Shown here piece by piece: positions 16,222 to 24,669 of a DNA stretch of 41,752 bases. Source of the DNA: an uncultured Oscillospiraceae bacterium (lineage in GTDB: Bacteria; Bacillota; Clostridia; Oscillospirales; Oscillospiraceae); contig CANRNF010000019.1 of the NCBI GenBank assembly GCA_947631865.1, positions 1 through 41,752 of the forward strand, given 5' to 3'. The notes under the pieces are model-generated. The model made no database searches. It was not told the origin of the DNA and was given only the letters and a program-made list of their open reading frames with translations. Every line of letters starts with the position of its first letter. Positions within the stretch are counted from its first letter, which is position 1. A program made the position numbers and the translations under genes.

Positions 16222-17326
16222 CTAATACAAATATTTTAACTTCAAGTGTCGCATAATACGGCAGATAAACAAGCTGATTATGATCGTTCCGAATATCCGT
16301 ACGATATATAGACAGATCGACGGCAGCATATCTGTGAAGAGCCTGCTGCCGAGCCATGCGAACCCGATCGCCAAAATGGGATAATTCAGCGGATCGGCAT
16401 ACAAATATATGCCAAAAGAGCTTCGGAGAAGCAGCTGGCAAGCCCTCGTATGAGGGATGCTTGTCGAGCTCAGAAGCGCGGAAAACAGATACATGGTCCA
16501 GGAACCCTCCACCGCGAGGATTGGACCGAACACCAGCTTTTCGACCAATTCAAGGTCAAGAATATACTTCGATCCCACTGTAAGGACGAATGCTCCGCAG
16601 GCGACAAATAAGTGCTTCCAGTGTACCCCCCCCCGGGAGGATATTTGTTCTTCTCGGCTCAAACCAGAAGCCCAGATAAAACCAAAACGTCATTTCCATA
16701 ATGGACTGACTGCGCCACCCTATCAGCCGGTTGGCAGCATAGGCGCAGAACATCAGCCCCAGCTTCCAATACACATGTCCCGGCCAGAAGGTCTCCAAAA
16801 GATAAGCGACGATAAAAATGCAGAACAGTACCAGAAGGAACCATAGATGCGTATCATCCCGGATCAGCACCTGTCCCATTATGAGATCCCGGAAAAGATG
16901 CTCGCTGCCCGCATAGTATCCCGAAAAGTACTTCAGCGGAAACGAATACAGCACACCTACAATGAAATAAGGAATGAGCAGCCTCCTGCCTTTTTCAAGC
17001 ACCAGAGCTTTAAAGCTCATGTACTTCCCTTTCTCAAAAGAGCGATAAAATAGCGCTCCGCTCAGCGCCATAAACAGCGGCATGTGGAATAGGTAGATCA
17101 ATCCGGACAGGCTGGAAACGCACCGCTGGAACAGCGATGCCCCCGAAAAAAACACCGAATAATCGCATCCGCCGTATTTTGTCACATGGGATACATAGGT
17201 AGCATGCCCCAACACCACCAGCAGCGTCACGATCACCCGCAGGACGTCATACTCTGCCACATGGCTGGCACTTGATCCTGTTGCTCTGGGAGATACAGCT
17301 TTCTTATCTGTTACATTCGCCATCAT
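16222..17326 (-). pseudogene. Acyltransferase family 3 membrane protein, frame broken at G9 tract
   Basis: Two frames together make one acyltransferase-3 protein. The first (17326 to about 16635) begins MMANVTDKKAV and carries YDVLRVIVTLLVVLGHATYV, with the catalytic-type His, then FHMPLFMALSGALFY, KGRRLLIPYFIVG and THLWFLLVLFCIF. It is thrown off frame at the G9 run and ends at 16556. The second frame continues straight on with VHWKHLFVACGAFVLT, RSSFGIYLYADPLNYP and further helices to 16222. With eight G's the whole would be 367 residues, normal for the family, which O-acetylates or otherwise acylates surface glycans. No other lesion is visible. It may be a phase-variable gene caught in the off state, or a homopolymer sequencing error. 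Confidence 0.88.
16626..16634. repeat. Homopolymer C9 (G9 on coding strand) inside acyltransferase gene
   Basis: Nine C's on the plus strand lie exactly where the acyltransferase frame breaks. Counting codons, eight or eleven G's would join the upstream frame (ending NILPGG) to the downstream one (VHWKHLF). Nine gives premature termination. Confidence 0.9.
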
Positions 17327-17338
17327 GCTCTGTTGACC

Positions 17339-18784
17339 TCATCTGATAATGTGCAGTTTTCTCATAACGCTTTTGACATTTCCCAAAAAGAACGCATCCC
17401 TCTCCGCCAGCAGTGTCAAAAAATACACCGCCGCGCCCACGGCCACGATCACGGCTGTGTGAAAAATGGACGGCGACAGCCGGCGGCAGACAGGCCAAAG
17501 GACCAGGACCATGACCGCCCCGGCGATGTAGTAGTGCACGCCCTCGCTCAGAATCTTACCCGGCGACAGCTCTTTTCTCACGATCACCAGCTGCACCACC
17601 GCGATGACCGTCTCCGCCGCCACAGATGCTATCGCCGCGCCAATGGACTGTATCCTGTTTATCAGGATCATATTCAGCACAAAATTCGTGCACGCCCCTA
17701 TGATGACCGTATATGTGAAGAGATTTTGCCTTTTTGTTGGAATAAAATACTGTATCCCGGTCACATTGTTGATCCCTATCGCCAGAATCAGCAGCGACAG
17801 GATCTGCAAAAGCGGCACGACCTTGTCGTAGCCCGGTCCAAAGAACCAAGGGACGAAATTCCCGGCCGCCATGATCACGCCAAAGCACAGCGGAATGCCC
17901 AGGAACCAGACGAACCGATAGCTCCGGTACATCAGCCGGCGGACCTCAAACGCCTCTCCCTTTCCGAAAAGGTTTCCCACCCGCGGCACCATCACCGTAC
18001 CCAGCGCCGTCACAACCGCCAACAGCATCCTGGCTATCTTGATCGCCTGCTCGTAGTAGCCGTTCTCAAAGGAGCTGCCCGTGATGAGGCCGATCATCGT
18101 CTTGTCCAGGACGGTATATATCTGGATGGCGATCGTGGGGATGAACAGGGACCATACTACTTTTATGTCCCGAAACGGTCGCAGCGCGCGGATATCGATT
18201 CTATTTATATACCGCGGCAGGTATGCCCACAGGGACAGGTTCCCCAGCGCCGTGAACAGGCCCACTCCCAGCACGTAGAGGGGCAGGTCCTCTTTCGTTT
18301 TGACGAACAGGAAGATATAGGCAATCTGCAGAAGCTTGAAGAGCGCGTTGCGCGTTACGGTCTTGCCAAACTCCTCCAACCCCTGAAAGAACCAGGTGAT
18401 GTCAAAAAACACCGCCACAAGATTCAGCGTCAAGATAAGATACAGCGTGGACCGTTCCTTCTGCAGGAGCGCAAAAACCACATATACCGCCGTAGCAGCG
18501 GCGGACGTGCAGAAGCCCAGGACCTTTGTATTCCAAAAGACCTGGCTCCGCTTTTCCATGTCGTCCTGCACATAGGAGATCTCCCGCTGGCCGTAGGTGG
18601 TGATGCCCATGGTGGCAAAAAGTGTGAAATACGCCACGACGGATTCCACATAGCTGGCCGTCCCCACGCCGTCCGGCTCCAGCACCCGCGACAGATAGGG
18701 CGCCACGACCAGCGGCATGAGCAGCAGCAGGACCTGATAGGCCACGTTATATATGTAATTGAGCTTGACGTTTTTCCTCTGCAT
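17339..18784 (-). CDS. wzx: Wzx-type polysaccharide flippase
   Basis: The 481-residue protein is a multi-pass membrane protein of the MOP superfamily, with about twelve to fourteen hydrophobic segments. Its start is typical (NYIYNVAYQVLLLLMPLVVA, then YLSRVLEPDGVG). FFDITWFFQGLEEF near 130 and KIARMLLAVVTALGTVM in the middle are family blocks. It would move the lipid-linked repeat unit across the membrane for polymerisation by Wzy. The ATG at 18784 lies 13 bases after the glycyl radical enzyme stop, with GGCGGAG just upstream. The gene name follows function; no orthology is claimed. Confidence 0.93.
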   Translation of the reverse strand: MQRKNVKLNYIYNVAYQVLLLLMPLVVAPYLSRVLEPDGVGTASYVESVVAYFTLFATMGITTYGQREISYVQDDMEKRSQVFWNTKVLGFCTSAAATAVYVVFALLQKERSTLYLILTLNLVAVFFDITWFFQGLEEFGKTVTRNALFKLLQIAYIFLFVKTKEDLPLYVLGVGLFTALGNLSLWAYLPRYINRIDIRALRPFRDIKVVWSLFIPTIAIQIYTVLDKTMIGLITGSSFENGYYEQAIKIARMLLAVVTALGTVMVPRVGNLFGKGEAFEVRRLMYRSYRFVWFLGIPLCFGVIMAAGNFVPWFFGPGYDKVVPLLQILSLLILAIGINNVTGIQYFIPTKRQNLFTYTVIIGACTNFVLNMILINRIQSIGAAIASVAAETVIAVVQLVIVRKELSPGKILSEGVHYYIAGAVMVLVLWPVCRRLSPSIFHTAVIVAVGAAVYFLTLLAERDAFFLGNVKSVMRKLHIIR

Positions 18785-18797
18785 AGCTCCGCCTGTG

Positions 18798-20834
18798 TCA
18801 CGCCGCCTTCTCGCTCTCGATCGCCCGGGCGATCAGAACGTCCTTGTACTCCTCCGGCAGGTCGTTAAAGTACGCGCTGAAGCCCCAGACACGCACGACC
18901 AAATTGGGGAACAGCGTCGGATCCGCTTTTGCCGCGATCAGGGTCTTGCTGTCCACCACATTCATCTGCAGCTGGAAGATACCGCCGGCAAAGCCCGCCC
19001 GCAGCAGCACCGCGTATTTCTTGATATTCTGCGTCAGCATGCCCGGCGACGTGATGAAATCTATCACATTGCCGTTGAGCCGGTTGTCGTTATAGTCCAT
19101 CTGCATGGCGAAGGACAGAAGCTCCGTTGTCGGTATGGCCGAAGCGGAGGAGATGTGCACGCTGAACGGGTCGCCGCTGCGCCGTCCGTCAAATGTCGCC
19201 GAGACATCCTGTGCTCTGATGATATAATCAGGCGAGCTGAGGCCAAATTTGAACCTCCCGCCTTGACTGGTCTTGTATTTACCAAACTCACCGCTTGTAA
19301 AGGCAATGAGCCGCCTGGCCAGCGCCACCACCTCCGGATCGTCGCAGCCGAAGCAGGGCTTCAGGTCCTTCATCTCCTGCAGCAGCTCCTCCCGGCCGGT
19401 AAAGTCGTTCCTTCGGAGCGCGTTCAGCTGGTCCGCTTTATAACGTTTTTCGGCAAAGACGAGCTTTTTGATGTTGAGCAGGGAATTAACGACCGTGCCA
19501 AGTCCCACCGATGTGAGGCCCATGTTATTGTACCTTGCTCCGCCCCGGGTGATATCCTTCCTCCTCTTCACGCAAGACGGACTCAAAAGCGAAAGGAGCG
19601 GATCCTCCTCAAAAGCCTTGGTCGTCAGCGGGGTCAAAAGCTCACTGATGTACTCCCTAAGCTCGGCTTCATAGAGCGAAATGACCTCCTCCATTGACCC
19701 CGCCGCATCGAACGCGGGGGAATCCGCCATTTTCATGAAAGGCTCGGCAAAATTCAAAGATGCCACATTGTTCGGCTCAAAGCTCAGCCCCGGGATGAGC
19801 GGTTCCCAGCAGGCCGATACGCCGTAGCTATAAACATCCGCCTCATCATAGCCGCAGGAGAGCATGGCCGGGATGACCGTGTCGTCGTTGGACAGGAGCG
19901 GCGCGCCGATGCCAGTGGCGATGCACTTCACCGCCGCCTCCAAAAGATCCCCCGGCATATCCGCCGTGCAGCGCAGCAGCACCTTGGGGTCGGGCAGCTT
20001 GAGTTCTTCGGAGACCTCGATGAACAGATACGTCAGCTCGCTGCAATGATAGCTTCCATCCGATTCACGACCGCCTAAAATAGTGATCTGGCCCGTATCG
20101 CCCATGAGCACATTACTCTTGAACCAGTAATACTCATGCAGAGCCCGGAAGAAGCTTTTAAGAAGCTCCTTTGCGTCCTGACGCGACAGAACACCGGCGT
20201 CAACATCCCGCCGGTAGAGATCCTCCAATATCCAGTCCAGGTGGCCCAAACCATTGAGCGTGTGGCCCGTCTGCCAGAGAAACTGGTTATAGAACAAAAT
20301 CCGTTGCAGCGCCTCGAAAAAACTCTCCGCAGGGCGTTCAAAAAGCGACGCAGCCGCGTCCAGCTGGCGGCTGTACTTATCCCTCACGCCGGGCGTCCGC
20401 CGGCACCGCTCCAGGTAGGACCCCATGGCCCGCAAGAGCGTGTTCCTCTCCTTGCCGAAGCTGTCTGCCGGGGCCTCCTCCTCGCGAAGAGCGCCATGCA
20501 CGAGCATGTCGATATCCGCTGTGCAATTGTCATAGACTGTATTGCGGTTCTCCACCGTTTTATAACAGTCCAGCGAATAGAAAAAGCTGTCGTTATCCAC
20601 CGGCTGGATATCCACCTTTTGGAACAGTCTGGCGATCTGCGCCGCTTTGCTCTCCAGGGGACGCTCCAGCCGGAGACGACGGCCGTATTCCCGCAGAAAG
20701 GTGCCGAACCCACGTACCTGGCCAACCCGCCGATATCTGCGGTAGAGAATGACCCCGTAATACAGGTTTCTGGTAACCGGGGATGCATAAACTGCTCGCT
20801 TAAGTGCTTTTTTGATCATTTTCCTGATCTCCAT
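18798..20834 (-). CDS. Glycyl radical enzyme (PFL-like) in the polysaccharide operon
   Basis: The 678-residue protein has both hallmarks of a catalytically competent glycyl radical enzyme. An active-site cysteine followed by Glu lies in YGVSACWEPLIPG (Cys about 342). The C-terminal glycyl loop is VRVWGFSAYFNDL (Gly about 651), preceded by FQLQMNVVDSKTLIAAKADP and FPNLV. Family members place A or S before the Gly; here it is Trp. It is shorter than pyruvate formate-lyase or the diol-lyases (about 760-850). Substrate unknown: the Cys-x-Glu arrangement occurs in the eliminase group acting on diol-like compounds, so a dehydration or C-X cleavage is plausible. The ATG at 20834 has GAGGAAG upstream; a TTG at 20852 overlapping the wzy stop is possible. 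It lies between wzy and wzx, and its activase is two genes downstream. Confidence 0.92.
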   Translation of the reverse strand: MEIRKMIKKALKRAVYASPVTRNLYYGVILYRRYRRVGQVRGFGTFLREYGRRLRLERPLESKAAQIARLFQKVDIQPVDNDSFFYSLDCYKTVENRNTVYDNCTADIDMLVHGALREEEAPADSFGKERNTLLRAMGSYLERCRRTPGVRDKYSRQLDAAASLFERPAESFFEALQRILFYNQFLWQTGHTLNGLGHLDWILEDLYRRDVDAGVLSRQDAKELLKSFFRALHEYYWFKSNVLMGDTGQITILGGRESDGSYHCSELTYLFIEVSEELKLPDPKVLLRCTADMPGDLLEAAVKCIATGIGAPLLSNDDTVIPAMLSCGYDEADVYSYGVSACWEPLIPGLSFEPNNVASLNFAEPFMKMADSPAFDAAGSMEEVISLYEAELREYISELLTPLTTKAFEEDPLLSLLSPSCVKRRKDITRGGARYNNMGLTSVGLGTVVNSLLNIKKLVFAEKRYKADQLNALRRNDFTGREELLQEMKDLKPCFGCDDPEVVALARRLIAFTSGEFGKYKTSQGGRFKFGLSSPDYIIRAQDVSATFDGRRSGDPFSVHISSASAIPTTELLSFAMQMDYNDNRLNGNVIDFITSPGMLTQNIKKYAVLLRAGFAGGIFQLQMNVVDSKTLIAAKADPTLFPNLVVRVWGFSAYFNDLPEEYKDVLIARAIESEKAA

Positions 20835-20848
20835 ATCCTGCAGCTTCC

Positions 20849-22234
20849 TCAAGTCGTCATAGCATCTTCAAAAGTGACCGTCTGTCTCATTGCGGCTTTT
20901 CCCCTACCTCTGAAATGAACTTTCGTGAAAAAGACTTTCAACACCCAGCAGGCAAACATGATCTCAAGAAAGCTAATGTCGAGAAATGAGGAATAGAATA
21001 AACATCCAAAAAACGAAAGGGACAGTGTATATACCATGTAAGAATAAGCAATTATGCTAATATCGTTCGGATGAGGCGACCTATTGCATATAACTCTCTG
21101 ATATACTACCTGACTGATGAGTACCATCAGGGTGACAAAGCCAACCAATGCAACATAACCGCCATCCCTCATGAAAAAATAGAAGATCGCATATGCGTTT
21201 CCAAGCTGATGGCCATGAACTACATTGTACGGGAGATTCGGACGATACTGAAAAGCCTTAATATTAAACCTTTTGCCCAGAAAAACCAACAGAGTACACA
21301 TTGTAATATAGTGCATATTGGAGACGCCAAATTTCCCCTTAGAAATAAAAATATCTGAATTTTTAAGCGGTGCAGAAAGATACACCCCTAAATGCTCAAC
21401 AAAGCTATCATCACTTTTCCGCCCAAAAAGAATCAATGACAACTGAAAAGTAAAAACAACTACTAATCCCAATATGATTATCTTCAAAATACTTTTGAAT
21501 CTTAATCGCTTTTTCCAGCTATTTTTTTTGCCCCACAGAATATATGCTTCGGCAACTGTCGTCACGATAAAGGCCATAATGCCGATGCGACCCCCGAGGA
21601 CGCCGATAAATAGAAGGCTCGTCACCACATTCAGCAGCAGCAATACCCTATGCTGTTGATACTTCATGACGATACTATGCACCAAAAGGTATCCCATATA
21701 ATAACAGGAATAACCACAAAAGATCCTCGGCAAATCGATCAAATCCGGCAGCTCAACTAAAAGCTTCTCTTTATCCGTTCCGCGTTTACTGAGATTATCG
21801 TAATTTGCGATCTTTGCAAGTATGTTGTTCCCTGGGATATTCTCTATAAAGTACTTAATAACAAAGAACAGTATCCCTACCTGCAAAACCAGATATAAAA
21901 TCAGTTTCCAGCGCTCGATCTTGATCCTGTCATCGATTTTCCGGGGTGCCGTTCTTTTTGCTGTTCTGGCAGATGATATATGTATTTTTGAGAATAATCC
22001 CTCAAGTATTACTGATAATACAAAGAACAGTGCTGTCCCCCCAAAAAGGCATATCATCGTGCCGTTGCAAAAATCCAAATCCCACTCATCTACAAAAAGG
22101 GTCGCAAAGATCGCCTGCGGTATAAAGCATCCAATAAAGACAAACTGGGGGGTAAGCAGCCTGCGGGGTGACTGAATCACACAAAGGGCCAGCAAAACTG
22201 TAAGCCAAACGATCCATATCAGTAGTTTGAACAA
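20849..22234 (-). CDS. wzy: Wzy-like polysaccharide polymerase
   Basis: The 461-residue protein has about eleven or twelve hydrophobic segments and a longer polar loop in the second half (around 330-350, RPNLPYNVVHGHQLG), the usual layout of Wzy-type repeat-unit polymerases. Sequence identity in this family is low, so the call rests on topology plus its place next to wzx. It starts with TTG at 22234, supported by GGAGGGA seven bases upstream; no in-frame ATG fits better. Base composition is visibly more AT-rich than its neighbours, common for wzy genes acquired separately. Its stop is adjacent to the glycyl radical enzyme start. Confidence 0.8.
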   Translation of the reverse strand: MFKLLIWIVWLTVLLALCVIQSPRRLLTPQFVFIGCFIPQAIFATLFVDEWDLDFCNGTMICLFGGTALFFVLSVILEGLFSKIHISSARTAKRTAPRKIDDRIKIERWKLILYLVLQVGILFFVIKYFIENIPGNNILAKIANYDNLSKRGTDKEKLLVELPDLIDLPRIFCGYSCYYMGYLLVHSIVMKYQQHRVLLLLNVVTSLLFIGVLGGRIGIMAFIVTTVAEAYILWGKKNSWKKRLRFKSILKIIILGLVVVFTFQLSLILFGRKSDDSFVEHLGVYLSAPLKNSDIFISKGKFGVSNMHYITMCTLLVFLGKRFNIKAFQYRPNLPYNVVHGHQLGNAYAIFYFFMRDGGYVALVGFVTLMVLISQVVYQRVICNRSPHPNDISIIAYSYMVYTLSLSFFGCLFYSSFLDISFLEIMFACWVLKVFFTKVHFRGRGKAAMRQTVTFEDAMTT

Positions 22235-22402
22235 AAGCGATCCCTCCAGAATGTGCTACACGCGACATGATCTCAATTTCGGAACAATGTTTTATCGGGA
22301 ACCAATTTGAGCAGCCCGAAAGAGTCGGGAGCATCCCGCTCTTCCCCTGCTTCTCCGCTCTGGCATATATGGTGCTATGCTTAAGCACCGTCTGGAAACA
22401 CT

Positions 22403-23416
22403 TTAGAACCCGAATGGCCAGCCACCGGGTATAAGCTTCAGCAGCCAATATGCAAGATATTTCGTTTTGCGGCAGAGTTTGATAAAGATATCAGTTTTTG
22501 TAGAGACCTCATCAAGGCTGAAAATATCGTAGGAGATCGATCCAAGCTCCCGCTCATAGGCCCGAAAGCGGCACAAGGATTCCTTTGAAACCGGGGCCAA
22601 GAGAATCATCTTGATACCTAACGAATAGTCAGCCTGGATACACCTTTTCACAACAGTCATATGTTGAATTTTCTTCCCTTTTGCGCTTTCATAGAAATGG
22701 ATCAGGTCTTCGACATTTTGCTTTAATTCGTCGGCGTGGGACACCATTGACTGCCGGGTAGTACTTTGCCCCTCCCGCTCAAGACGCCAATTCTCTACAC
22801 AGAGATCAAAGAATCGTGCGCTCTCGCAAAAGGCTGGCGGGATATCGTTATAGAAAATATCTGTATACAGCCGATGTGCCGGAAGATCCAAGCCGGCCTT
22901 TCGCAGAGTCTCCGTCTTATAGAATGTGCCATGGATGCCGGGGAAGGTTTTTATATCCTCCAATTGGACGGCCTTACCATCTTTGGATGTCTCGCCCGGA
23001 ACACCGATCCCGTTCACATATCGAAAAGTGCCATCCGCATAGGCGTCCTGAAAAGAAGCATACACGACGTCGTCATCCAGTCCCCGCAGCGCCGTAACCA
23101 TCTTGACCAGTTCTTCCGTATCAAACCAATCGTCACCATCCAGCAGCTTGAAATACTTCCCCGTCGCATGGGCGATGCTGTAGTTGACGGTCGTGCCGTA
23201 ACCGCCGTTTTCCTTATGGACAGCAAATATGGAATCGGGATACTTGGACGCATACTCCTGCGCGATCTCCAGCGTCCGGTCCGTGCTTCCGTCATCCACA
23301 ACGAAAACTTCCAGATTATCGATTACTCGCTCATCGGTCAAGGAATCCAACGCTTGGTGCAAATACGCTTCCATATTGTAGGCAGCGATGGAAACAGTTA
23401 AAACCTTATCGGGCAT
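22403..23416 (-). CDS. GT2-family glycosyltransferase
   Basis: The 337-residue protein has a GT-A fold domain in its first 220 residues: VLTVSIAAYNMEAYLHQAL, FVVDDGSTDRTLEIAQEY, NGGYGTTVNYSIAHATG and the metal-binding KLLDGDDWFD. The C-terminal third is helical and variable, likely acceptor-binding. It would add one sugar (or a polyol/phosphoryl group) to the lipid-linked repeat unit at the cytoplasmic face. The ATG at 23416 is chosen because AAGGAGAAG lies upstream; the frame is open further but that part is not protein-like. It follows the nucleotidyltransferase by 53 bases. A gap of 168 bases to wzy holds no gene that I can see. Confidence 0.9.
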   Translation of the reverse strand: MPDKVLTVSIAAYNMEAYLHQALDSLTDERVIDNLEVFVVDDGSTDRTLEIAQEYASKYPDSIFAVHKENGGYGTTVNYSIAHATGKYFKLLDGDDWFDTEELVKMVTALRGLDDDVVYASFQDAYADGTFRYVNGIGVPGETSKDGKAVQLEDIKTFPGIHGTFYKTETLRKAGLDLPAHRLYTDIFYNDIPPAFCESARFFDLCVENWRLEREGQSTTRQSMVSHADELKQNVEDLIHFYESAKGKKIQHMTVVKRCIQADYSLGIKMILLAPVSKESLCRFRAYERELGSISYDIFSLDEVSTKTDIFIKLCRKTKYLAYWLLKLIPGGWPFGF

Positions 23417-23469
23417 CAGATAGCTTCTCCTTCCAAGCTTTGTGACATGGATAACCAACGTAGAATGCG

Positions 23470-24231
23470 TCAAACACTTCCATGAAACACACTTTTTGAT
23501 AAAGGCAGCGCCATAAACTCCTTCACTTCCTCCGGTGTACCCAGCACATGGACCTTTTTCGCATCCACAATGCCGATGCGAACGTCCATACTTTTTTCAA
23601 TCATCCAGTTATAGAGCGGGGCGATGTACCGTTCCCCGTTTTCCCTGGCTTCGGTCGACCCATAGTACTCGTCGTAAAGGCTTTGGTACAACTGCGCCGA
23701 CGAAAAGTAATACGCGCCCAAAGTGCAGTTGTCCGATATCCGCTTTTTCTCCCGGATCTCCACAACGCGCCCGTCCGCGTCTAAACGCACAAAACTCCAG
23801 TGCTCACCGGGGGCGTGGAAGCAGGGAATATAGCCGTCGCCACGGATATCCTCATACTTCAGCTCATAGGGTTCCACGTAGGTGTCGATATTGTAGACCA
23901 TGACAGGCTTCCCAAGATCACAGTAAGGCAACGCCAGTAGGCAGGTCGTTGCCTGGCCATTGGTCATGTGATCAAGCTCCAGGATCTGAATATTTGTAAT
24001 CCCGCATCCAGCACACTTTTCTTTGATAAACGTTGTTGCCAGATCCTCCACCCGAACAACAAAAATATATTTGGCTATATGGTTTTGGTACCCTTTCAAG
24101 CTGTCCATCGACCACTCAAAAAGCGTCCTTCCCTTTGCCTCGATCATATATTTGGGGCACGTATAGCCTACCGCACGGAATCGCGTCCCCAATCCAGCCA
24201 TCGTGATGATCGCAGTCATTTCCCCTGTCAT
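23470..24231 (-). CDS. Nucleotidyltransferase (NTP_transferase fold)
   Basis: The 253-residue protein has AIITMAGLGTRFRAVGYTCP (intact Gly-rich loop with Arg and downstream Lys), then LDHMTNGQATTCLLALPYC and the metal-binding MVYNIDTYV. It would form an NDP-linked product from a phosphorylated sugar or alcohol. The ATG at 24231 overlaps the HAD gene stop as ATGA, with GGGGGTGA seven bases upstream; an ATG four codons on is also possible. With the HAD gene and the kinase fusion directly upstream it forms a three-gene activation cassette (24231 to 26326). The cassette echoes 30786-33302. Confidence 0.85.
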   Translation of the reverse strand: MTGEMTAIITMAGLGTRFRAVGYTCPKYMIEAKGRTLFEWSMDSLKGYQNHIAKYIFVVRVEDLATTFIKEKCAGCGITNIQILELDHMTNGQATTCLLALPYCDLGKPVMVYNIDTYVEPYELKYEDIRGDGYIPCFHAPGEHWSFVRLDADGRVVEIREKKRISDNCTLGAYYFSSAQLYQSLYDEYYGSTEARENGERYIAPLYNWMIEKSMDVRIGIVDAKKVHVLGTPEEVKEFMALPLSKSVFHGSV

Positions 24232-24656
24232 TCCCTATCACCCCCGCTCTCCGCCTTGGAATCGCGGCAGATCTTGTCAAGCTCTTCCACCGTGTAGTTC
24301 AGGAATTCATTAGGGCGTACTGTGCGGTCATCCACATAAAAACCCTTGTGTCCCGGCCAAGGCTTGCCGTAGAGGATCTCATCGTACGGTATCCCCCATT
24401 TCTCCAGCCATGCCGCCAGGACCTTCGCCGTATTTTTGTTGATAAGCCCTATGTTGCCGCTATAGGTGTTCATGTTCCGGCTGGTGAAAAGTACGATCTT
24501 TGCTCCGCCAGCCTTATACTCGCGCAGCTTTTGCAGCATGTCGGCATATGGCACGATATCTTCATACCGTTCTTCCGCCTTCTTGACCGGGCATAGGGTC
24601 CCGTCAATGTCAAAGACGAAGGTATATCCGGCAAATGCATCAGGGATCATTTTCAT
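24228..24656 (-). CDS. HAD-superfamily phosphatase, capsule-locus type
   Basis: The 142-residue protein has HAD motif I FVFDIDGTLCPVK, motif II VLFTSRNMNTYSG, and YVDDRTVRPNEF as the C-terminal acid block. It has no cap domain, so it is a small C0-type phosphatase, of the kind often found beside nucleotidyltransferases in capsule loci. It probably removes phosphate from a biosynthetic intermediate. The ATG at 24656 overlaps the end of the kinase fusion by 17 bases. Its ribosome binding site is a G7AG run, itself part of that gene's last codons. The homologue at 30786-31202 sits beside the other kinase fusion. Confidence 0.85.
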   Translation of the reverse strand: MKMIPDAFAGYTFVFDIDGTLCPVKKAEERYEDIVPYADMLQKLREYKAGGAKIVLFTSRNMNTYSGNIGLINKNTAKVLAAWLEKWGIPYDEILYGKPWPGHKGFYVDDRTVRPNEFLNYTVEELDKICRDSKAESGGDRE

Positions 24657-24662
24657 TTTTCT

Positions 24663-24669
24663 CCCCCCC
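24663..24669 (-). promoter_or_regulatory. G7 run serving as ribosome binding site of the HAD gene
   Basis: The coding strand reads GAAGGGGGGGAGAAAA then ATG. The same bases encode Gly-Gly-Glu near the end of the kinase fusion. A length change here would alter both the spacing of this site and the last residues of the upstream protein. This is the only visible ribosome binding site for the HAD gene. Confidence 0.5.

Noticed and set aside
16356-16846. Plus-strand open frames across the G9 tract
   Set aside because: They arise opposite the broken acyltransferase and lack any family signal. The membrane-protein reading on the minus strand explains the region.
17333-18868. 511-codon plus-strand open frame opposite wzx
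   Set aside because: Antisense shadow of a clear flippase gene. The composition (Gln, His, Arg, Asp runs) is typical of reverse-complemented coding sequence.
22300-22360. Possible terminator hairpin between wzy and the upstream GT2 gene
   Set aside because: A short CGGGA/TCCCG stem exists on the minus strand, but there is no following T run, so a Rho-independent terminator cannot be supported.
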